NCBI GenBank assembly: GCA_035464115.1
Contig: DATHSN010000261.1
Span: 1 to 33,982 of the forward strand
Source: DATHSN01 sp035464115
GTDB taxonomy: Bacteria > Actinomycetota > Acidimicrobiia > Acidimicrobiales > SKKL01
Direction of reading: 5' to 3'
Length of the DNA: 33,982 bases
The notes beneath the pieces were generated by a model. It did not search any database, was not told the origin of the DNA, and saw only the letters and a program-made list of their open reading frames with translations. Below, in pieces: positions 28,766-33,982 of the stretch. Position numbers and translations under genes: made by a program. Within the stretch, counting starts at the first letter, position 1; each line of letters opens with the position of its first letter.

Positions 28766-30469
28766 ATGGCCGACCGTCCCCCCCGCCGCGCCCCCATCGA
28801 AGCGACCGCCGACGTGTGGTGGAAGAACGCGATCATCTACTGCCTCGACGTGGAGACGTTCCTCGACGCCAACGGCGACGGCGTCGGCGACCTCGACGGG
28901 TTGATGACCACGGTCGACTATCTCGCGGGCCTCGGCGTCACGTGCCTGTGGCTCATGCCGGTGCACCCGACGCCCAACCGCGACGACGGCTACGACATCA
29001 CCGACTACTACGCGGTCGACGAGCGGCTCGGCACGCTCGGCGATCTCGTCGAGGCGGTGCGCCTCGCCAACGACCGCGGGATCCGGGTGATCCTCGACCT
29101 GGTGGTGAACCACACCTCGGACCAGCACCCGTGGTTCCTCGACGCCCGGTCGAGCCCCGACGCCCGGCACCGCGACTGGTACGTCTGGACCGACGACCCC
29201 GACGCCCAGCCGTTCGACACCATCGTGTTCCCCGACTCCGAGGACAGCGCGTGGACCTGGGACGAGGAGGCGGGCCAGCACTACCTCCACCGCTTCTACC
29301 GCCACCAGCCCGACCTCAACATCGCCAACCCCGAGGTGCGCGACGCCATCGGAGAGATCGCCGGCTTCTGGTTGGCGCAGGGCATCGCCGGCTTCCGGGT
29401 CGACGCGGTGCCCTACCTCCTCGAGACCGACGGGCTCGAGGACGACCTCGGGATGGACCCCCACCACATGCTGCGCGACCTGCGGCGTCAGATCGGGCGG
29501 CGCCGGGGCGACGCCGCCCTGCTCGGCGAGGTCAACCTGCCCCCCGACGAGGCCCGGCGCTTCTTCGGCGACGGCGACGAGCTCGACATGGCGTTCAACT
29601 TCCACGCGAACCAGCACATGTGGCTGGCCCTCGCCCGTGAGGAGAGCGGCCCCCTGCTCGCGTCGCTGCGGGACCTCCCGGACCTGCCGACCGACGCCAC
29701 GTGGGCCAACTTCGTGCGCAGCCACGACGAGCTCAACGTGGGCCGGCTCGCCGAGGACGAACGAGCCGAGGTGTTCGCCGCCTTCGGCCCCGACGAGGAC
29801 ATGCAGCTGTTCGGCCGGGGGCTGCGCCGGCGGCTCGCCCCCATGATGGGCGGGGACCTCGACCGGATCCGGATGGTCTACAGCCTCATGTTCTCCCTCC
29901 CCGGCGCAGCCGTCCTGTACTACGGCGAGGAGATCGGCATGGGCGAGAACCTCGACGTGCCCGGTCGTCTCGCCGTGCGCACACCGATGCAGTGGGCCGA
30001 CGGGGACCGGGCGGGGTTCAGCGCCGCCGACCCCTCCGCCCTGCTGCGCCCCCCTCCGGACGGACCGTACGGACCCGACCACGTCAACGTCACCGACGCC
30101 GAGCGCACCGACGGATCGCTCCTCAGCTGGATGGAGCGACTCATCCGGCTGCGGCGCGGCAGCCCCGAGGTGGGTTGGGGCGAGTGGGAGATCGTCGAGT
30201 CGGCCCACGAGGCGGTGGTGGCGCTCCGCCACACATGGGGTGACCGGGCCCTGCTCGCGGTCCACAACCTCGCGTCCGAGCCCGTCGACTGCGCCCTGTC
30301 GTGGGCGCCCGACCCGGGGACCCGGATCCACCAGACCTTCGACGGCGGGGCCCGGCTGGCGGTCGACGAGGGCCGGGCCACCAGCGTCTCGCTCGACCGC
30401 TACGGGACGGGCTGGTTCAAGCTGGTGGACGTGTCCGACGGCCAGGTCCGCGTCGGCACGTCGCCCTGA
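28766..30469 (+). CDS. GH13 alpha-amylase family enzyme, trehalose synthase-like
   Basis: A 567-aa cytoplasmic enzyme. It opens WWKNAIIYCLDVETFLDANG, the pattern of the trehalose synthase/maltose glucosyltransferase-like branch. Catalytic regions are DLVVNHTS, GFRVDAV with nucleophile Asp213, LLGEV with acid/base Glu255, and RSHDELNVG with Asp321, followed by LYYGEEIGMGENL and RTPMQWADGDRAGFS. It may interconvert maltose and trehalose or hydrolyse maltosides; the motif set does not decide. It is distinct from the GH13 enzyme at 9944. ATG 28766 is the first start after the 75-base divergent gap to the SDR gene. A weak TTGGGG/TACGGG pair lies upstream. Confidence 0.9.
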   Translation: MADRPPRRAPIEATADVWWKNAIIYCLDVETFLDANGDGVGDLDGLMTTVDYLAGLGVTCLWLMPVHPTPNRDDGYDITDYYAVDERLGTLGDLVEAVRLANDRGIRVILDLVVNHTSDQHPWFLDARSSPDARHRDWYVWTDDPDAQPFDTIVFPDSEDSAWTWDEEAGQHYLHRFYRHQPDLNIANPEVRDAIGEIAGFWLAQGIAGFRVDAVPYLLETDGLEDDLGMDPHHMLRDLRRQIGRRRGDAALLGEVNLPPDEARRFFGDGDELDMAFNFHANQHMWLALAREESGPLLASLRDLPDLPTDATWANFVRSHDELNVGRLAEDERAEVFAAFGPDEDMQLFGRGLRRRLAPMMGGDLDRIRMVYSLMFSLPGAAVLYYGEEIGMGENLDVPGRLAVRTPMQWADGDRAGFSAADPSALLRPPPDGPYGPDHVNVTDAERTDGSLLSWMERLIRLRRGSPEVGWGEWEIVESAHEAVVALRHTWGDRALLAVHNLASEPVDCALSWAPDPGTRIHQTFDGGARLAVDEGRATSVSLDRYGTGWFKLVDVSDGQVRVGTSP

Positions 30470-30479
30470 CGAACGGCCG

Positions 30480-31691
30480 CTACCCCGGAGCGGGATGCTC
30501 CTCGTCGCCCCAGGGGACGACGCAATCCCACGTGGTGGCCAGCTCGTCGAGTCCGTCGGCGCGGCGGTAGGCGTCGCGGTCGCCGTCGAGGCGGCACCGC
30601 AGGTCGCGGAGCAGCTGGCCTTCCACGAGCGTGGGCGACACCTCCGCTCCGGTGGCCTGGTTGGCCCGGTCGGGTTGGGCCCAGCGCACGTTGACCACCG
30701 CGAGCAGGAGGTGGGCGACGAGCAGCACGGCCAGGACCCGCGAGGAGAGGAGCCGAGCACCGGCGAGCAGCAGGACGAGGCCGAGCAGGGCGGGGATGAG
30801 GTGGGCGAGCTTCCACGGGAACCGGAGGAAGACCAGCTCGGCCACCACGAACGTGAGCAACCCGGCCCGCACCAGCCACGACACCGACCAGCCCTCGCGG
30901 ATCGCCCGGAGCAGCCGGGGCACGAGCACCGCGACGGTGACCACGGCGACCGGTCCGAAGAAGAACAGGTTCTTGACGCCGAAGCGCCCGATCTGCACGG
31001 GGAGCGACGACGACGGGACACCGGAGTCGAACACGGTGGAGCCGTAGACGAGGAGCGGCGGGAGGTAGATGACCCCGGTCAGCGCCACTGCGACGACGCC
31101 TGCCACCAACCCGCGACGACGCATCGTGGGATCGCGGTCGAGCAGGTCGGCGAGCACGAACGCCCCTGCCACCAGCAACGACGAGGCCCGACAGCCTGCG
31201 GCGAGGGCGTAGAGCACGCCGGCGGCGACCGGCGAGCGACGGCGGGCCACCGCACCCGAGAGCAGGAAGCCGGTCGCCCAGAGGAAGTCGACCATGGACG
31301 TGCCGGCGATCCAGACCACCGGGTGCACCAGCACCACGAGGGCGGCCCACTCGGCGTGGGCCACGCCCTCCCGTCGCAGGAGGGTGACGAGCGCCCAGGC
31401 GGTGAGCGCGGCCATGGCGAGCGATGCCAGGTTCACCAGGGCCGACCCGCCGACGGCGTGCAGGACGCCGACGACCGCTTCGAACACCGGCGCGCCCGGC
31501 AGCCGCGACACCACGTAGTCGCCGTCGAGGATCGCCTGGCCGCTGCGCCACACCCCGCCGACGTCGAGGTCGGTGCCGGGGCCGAGGAACACCATGGGCA
31601 GGTAGCCGAGCGCCAGCAGCCCGGCGATGACGAGCCCGACCCGGCGCCCACCGGGTCGCGTGGCGGCCTCGGCGGGCGGAGCGGTCGGCAC
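30480..31691 (-). CDS. Polytopic membrane protein, probable GT-C-type glycosyltransferase
   Basis: A 403-aa membrane protein with about nine to ten hydrophobic segments. The first is followed by a loop with GTDLDVGGVWRSGQAILDGDYVVSRLPGAPVFE, the place where lipid-linked-sugar glycosyltransferases of the GT-C fold keep a catalytic acidic residue. The Arg/Pro/Gly spacing there is also typical. The C-terminal 70 residues are soluble (from about RWAQPDR onward). It would transfer a sugar from a lipid carrier outside the membrane, but no partner genes are nearby, so this is inference. The start codon is GTG 31691. It converges with the GH13 gene (10 bases apart). Confidence 0.72.
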   Translation of the reverse strand: MPTAPPAEAATRPGGRRVGLVIAGLLALGYLPMVFLGPGTDLDVGGVWRSGQAILDGDYVVSRLPGAPVFEAVVGVLHAVGGSALVNLASLAMAALTAWALVTLLRREGVAHAEWAALVVLVHPVVWIAGTSMVDFLWATGFLLSGAVARRRSPVAAGVLYALAAGCRASSLLVAGAFVLADLLDRDPTMRRRGLVAGVVAVALTGVIYLPPLLVYGSTVFDSGVPSSSLPVQIGRFGVKNLFFFGPVAVVTVAVLVPRLLRAIREGWSVSWLVRAGLLTFVVAELVFLRFPWKLAHLIPALLGLVLLLAGARLLSSRVLAVLLVAHLLLAVVNVRWAQPDRANQATGAEVSPTLVEGQLLRDLRCRLDGDRDAYRRADGLDELATTWDCVVPWGDEEHPAPG

Positions 31692-31756
31692 GGCGGCTGA
31701 GCGTACCGGTGGTCGAGTTCACCCAACGTTCAGACCGACCGCCCTACGCTTCGGAT

Positions 31757-33091
31757 GTGACCGATGAGCTCACCCCCGCCGTCGTCGAGCTGCTGCAGGC
31801 CATGATCCGCTCGGCGTGCGTCAACGACGGCACGCCCACCTCGGGCCACGAGCACCGCAACGCGGCGCTGCTGCGGGCCGTGCTCGAGGGGCCCGGCATC
31901 GAGCTGGCCACCTACGAGCCCACCCCGGGTCGCACCTCGCTCGTCGCCCGGATGCAGGGCACCGACCCCGACGCCCCGTCGCTGTGCCTCATGGGCCACA
32001 CCGACGTGGTGCCGGCCAACCCCGACGGGTGGCGCGAGGACCCGTTCGGTGGCGAGCTCATCGACGGCGAGGTGTGGGGCCGGGGCGCGGTCGACATGCT
32101 CAACCTCACCGCGTCGATGGCGGTGGCGGTGCGCCACCTCGCCGACCGGGGGTTCCGACCGCGGGGCGACCTGGTGTTCCTCGGGGTGGCCGACGAGGAG
32201 GCCGGGAGCGCCCACGGCGCCGCCTGGCTCGCCGAGCACCACTGGGACGTCATCGGCGCCGACTACGTGCTCACCGAGTCGGGGGGCTACGTCGATCGCG
32301 GGCGGCGCGGACCCATCGTCACCATCGCCGCCGCCGAGAAGGGGTTCGCCTGGCGCCGGCTCACCGTGCGGGGCACCCCCGGCCACGGGTCGGCGCCCTA
32401 CCGGGCCGACAACGCGCTCGTCACCGCCGCCGAGGTGGTGCGTCGGCTGGCCGACTACCGCCCCGCCCCGCAGGTCACCGACCTGTGGCGCCGGCGGGTC
32501 GACGCCCTCCCGCTCCCCGACGAGCTGCGCGACGCGCTCGTCGACCCGGCCCGCATCGACACCGCCCTCGCCGAGATGCCCGGACGGGCGGCCAGCCACT
32601 TCCACTCGTGCACCCACACCACGTTGTCGCCCAACGTGGTCCGCGGCGGCTCGAAGACCAACACCATCCCCGACCGCGTCGATCTCGAGCTCGACGTGCG
32701 GACGCTCCCCGGCGAGACCGACGACGACGTGGCCGCGCACCTGCGCGCCGCGCTCGGCGACCTCGCCGACCGGGTCGAGGTGTCGACGATCCGGGGCCAC
32801 GAGCCGTCGGCGTCGTCGACCGACACGCCCCTGTGGCGCTCGCTCGAGCGGCGGGTGGCCGCGGTGTACCCCGACGCCGAGGTCGTCCCCAACACCATCG
32901 TGGGCTTCACCGACGCCCGGGTGTTCCGCGAGCGCGGCGCGGTGGCCTACGGCGCCGGGTTGTTCAGCTCGGCGATCAGCGGGACCGATTTCGGCAGCCG
33001 GTTCCACGGCAACGACGAGCGCATCGACGTCGAGTCGCTGCGCCTCACCACCGACCTGTGGCTGGGCGTGGTCGACGACGTGCTGGGGTGA
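31757..33091 (+). CDS. M20-family metallopeptidase (ArgE/DapE/ACY1-like)
   Basis: A 444-aa di-zinc amidohydrolase. Zinc ligands appear in family order: His81 and Asp83 (MGHTDVVP), Asp113 (GRGAVDMLN), Glu147-Glu148 (DEEAGS) with the catalytic Glu among them, and His417 (FHGNDERI). The dimerisation domain includes RGTPGHGSAPYRADNA. It would cleave a C-terminal or acyl-amino-acid amide; the substrate is open. GTG 31757 is preferred over ATG 31709 because the fold begins at once and TACGCT lies 6 bases upstream, as in leaderless genes. The stop overlaps the start of the NYN gene, so the two are coupled. Confidence 0.9.
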   Translation: MTDELTPAVVELLQAMIRSACVNDGTPTSGHEHRNAALLRAVLEGPGIELATYEPTPGRTSLVARMQGTDPDAPSLCLMGHTDVVPANPDGWREDPFGGELIDGEVWGRGAVDMLNLTASMAVAVRHLADRGFRPRGDLVFLGVADEEAGSAHGAAWLAEHHWDVIGADYVLTESGGYVDRGRRGPIVTIAAAEKGFAWRRLTVRGTPGHGSAPYRADNALVTAAEVVRRLADYRPAPQVTDLWRRRVDALPLPDELRDALVDPARIDTALAEMPGRAASHFHSCTHTTLSPNVVRGGSKTNTIPDRVDLELDVRTLPGETDDDVAAHLRAALGDLADRVEVSTIRGHEPSASSTDTPLWRSLERRVAAVYPDAEVVPNTIVGFTDARVFRERGAVAYGAGLFSSAISGTDFGSRFHGNDERIDVESLRLTTDLWLGVVDDVLG

Positions 33092-33450
33092 CCACCTGGT
33101 TGGTCGACGGCACCAACGTCATGGGCACGCGCCCCGACGGGTGGTGGCGCGATCGGCCCGCGGCCCAGCACCGGCTCGCCGACGAGGTGGCGGCGGCGCT
33201 CGCCGAGCCCACCACCGTCGTGTTCGACGGGCGCGACCCCGGGGGCGACTGGCCGCCCGGGCTGGAGGTGCGGTTCGCCGAGCGGCCGGGCCCCGACGCA
33301 GCCGACGACCTCATCGTCCGTCTGCTCGACGAGCGCGCGGACGAGCCGCCGCCCACCGTGGTCACCTCGGACCGGGCCCTGGCGGCGCGCTGTCGGGATC
33401 GGGGGGCCGAGGTGGTCGGCGCCGGGACGTTCCTGGCCCGCCTCGGCTGA
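33088..33450 (+). CDS. NYN/YacP-like small putative RNA-processing protein
   Basis: A 120-aa PIN-like fold. WLVDGTNVMG (Asp7, Asn10) is the first acidic motif, TVVFDGRDP the second, PDAADDLIVRLL supplies further acidic residues, and VVTSDRALAARCRDRGAEVVGAGTFL closes the fold. This matches the YacP/NYN group of putative ribonucleases. It is shorter than full YacP proteins. GTG 33088 overlaps the M20 gene stop by four bases (GTGA). A 150-base gap follows. Confidence 0.8.
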   Translation: MTTWLVDGTNVMGTRPDGWWRDRPAAQHRLADEVAAALAEPTTVVFDGRDPGGDWPPGLEVRFAERPGPDAADDLIVRLLDERADEPPPTVVTSDRALAARCRDRGAEVVGAGTFLARLG

Positions 33451-33518
33451 ACGTCGCGACGTGGACCCCCGGAGCCAGGCCACGCAGATCCCGATGCTGC
33501 GCTGACTGCGTTCGACTC

Positions 33519-33537
33519 ACTCAGAGAGGCCCTGAGT
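33519..33537 (+). terminator. Weak hairpin, possible terminator after the NYN gene
   Basis: ACTCAG pairs with CTGAGT around a 7-base loop, followed by TTGTTG rather than a T-run. It lies about 70 bases past the NYN stop in the 150-base gap before the DUF222 gene. The location fits a terminator; the stem is weak. Confidence 0.35.
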
Positions 33538-33588
33538 TTGTTGATGTTTCGCGGGTTCCGGGGCGGGTTCGGTGTCACACCCCCTTCG

Positions 33589-33594
33589 TATTCT
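33589..33594 (+). promoter_or_regulatory. Probable -10 box for a leaderless DUF222 transcript
   Basis: TATTCT ends 6 bases before ATG 33601, close to the TANNNT consensus of actinobacterial promoters. GGAG (33596-33599) is too close to the ATG to serve as a ribosome binding site. No convincing -35 box is visible. The sequence just before it (33535-33560) is less GC-rich than its surroundings. Confidence 0.5.
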
Positions 33595-33600
33595 TGGAGC

Positions 33601-33982
33601 ATGTGTTCGACCGATGCGGAGCGGGTTCTCGCAGATCTGGCGGCGGCGGTGGTGGCGTACCAGAACCTCGATCTCGAGGTCCTGGACGCCCCCGAGGTGT
33701 TGGCGGTGGTGCGTGAGGCCGAGGTGGTGCGCCGCCAGATGGATCACGGCACCGACCGCCTGGCCGGCCACGTGGACCGCACCGGCGCCTACGGGGTCGA
33801 CGGGCACCGCAACGCCAAGAGCGCGTTGGTGCACCTCGGTCGACTGCCGGGGCCGGAGGCGACGCAACGTTTGTCGCGGGCGCGGGCGATGCGGTGGTTG
33901 CCGTGCGTCGCCGACGCGTACCGGCGGGGCACGGTGCCGACCGCGTCGGTGCGTGCCATCGCGCGGGTGGCATCGAACCCGC
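33601..33982 (+). CDS. DUF222-domain protein, N-terminal part only (cut by the window edge)
   Basis: The first 127 codons of a DUF222 (13E12-type) protein, open to the last base. Recognised segments are EAEVVRRQMDHGTDRLAGHVDRTGAYGVDGHRNAKSALVH, LSRARAMRWLP and the stretch TVPTASVRAIARVAS. Such proteins usually continue to a C-terminal HNH nuclease domain, which would lie outside the window, and are multicopy in many actinobacteria. The role is unknown; a mobile or host-defence connection has been suggested for the family but cannot be judged here. ATG 33601 is likely read from a leaderless message. Not listed as a complete frame because it has no stop inside the window. Confidence 0.82.
   Translation, partial: MCSTDAERVLADLAAAVVAYQNLDLEVLDAPEVLAVVREAEVVRRQMDHGTDRLAGHVDRTGAYGVDGHRNAKSALVHLGRLPGPEATQRLSRARAMRWLPCVADAYRRGTVPTASVRAIARVASNP

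Noticed and set aside
31709..31756. ATG 31709 as the start of the M20 peptidase
   Set aside because: The extra 16 residues match nothing in the fold and the DNA there overlaps the divergent promoter region; GTG 31757 is placed after a -10-like box.

Overview
The window is very GC-rich, almost fully coding DNA with many GTG starts, 1- to 8-base gene overlaps and hardly any spacer. A luciferase-like (LLM) oxidoreductase of the coenzyme F420 type, a mycoredoxin-type glutaredoxin, a DUF222 protein, DUF3179 and SPW-repeat proteins point to a high-GC actinobacterium. I would guess the class Acidimicrobiia, but that is inference. No rRNA, tRNA, CRISPR array or insertion sequence was seen, and no gap between genes exceeds about 150 bases.

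Left end (1-9272, + strand): a tightly coupled three-gene lipid or polyketide operon. It holds the 3' end of a PfaA-like synthase (ACP-KR-DH), an 1842-residue single-chain acyl-CoA carboxylase with the BC-BT-BCCP-central-CT layout of eukaryotic acetyl-CoA carboxylase, and a phosphopantetheinyl transferase. Together these would make extender units, build a chain and activate the carrier domain. A RelE/Phd toxin-antitoxin pair (9304-9845, - strand) separates the operon from a GH13 alpha-glucosidase.

Redox block (11642-14211): a small membrane protein, then a peroxiredoxin-like gene whose frame is interrupted by TGA exactly where the family carries its first active-site Cys (UxxC). A perfect 8-bp hairpin with GU in its loop follows at bacterial SECIS spacing. 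The usual ORF logic misses this gene; I call it a selenoprotein. It converges with a glutaredoxin and a flavin disulfide reductase.

Middle (14330-19375): DUF3179 lipoprotein, LLM oxidoreductase, rhomboid protease, YiiX-like cysteine hydrolase, a tiny membrane protein, an MBL-fold hydrolase and a stand-alone Lrp/AsnC effector domain.

Signalling block (19385-26557): a PAS-GAF-GGDEF-EAL c-di-GMP enzyme, DUF427, a hybrid histidine kinase, and a CheB-CheR-PAS fusion overlapping the kinase gene.

Right end (26641-33982): an SDR-VKOR-SPW operon, a second GH13 enzyme, a polytopic glycosyltransferase-like protein, an M20 peptidase coupled to a small NYN/YacP-like protein, and the start of a DUF222 gene cut by the window edge.

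The two strongest leads are the selenocysteine peroxiredoxin and the PfaA-like/eukaryotic-type carboxylase/PPTase operon. Both rest on reading the sequence and remembered family motifs; no search was run.
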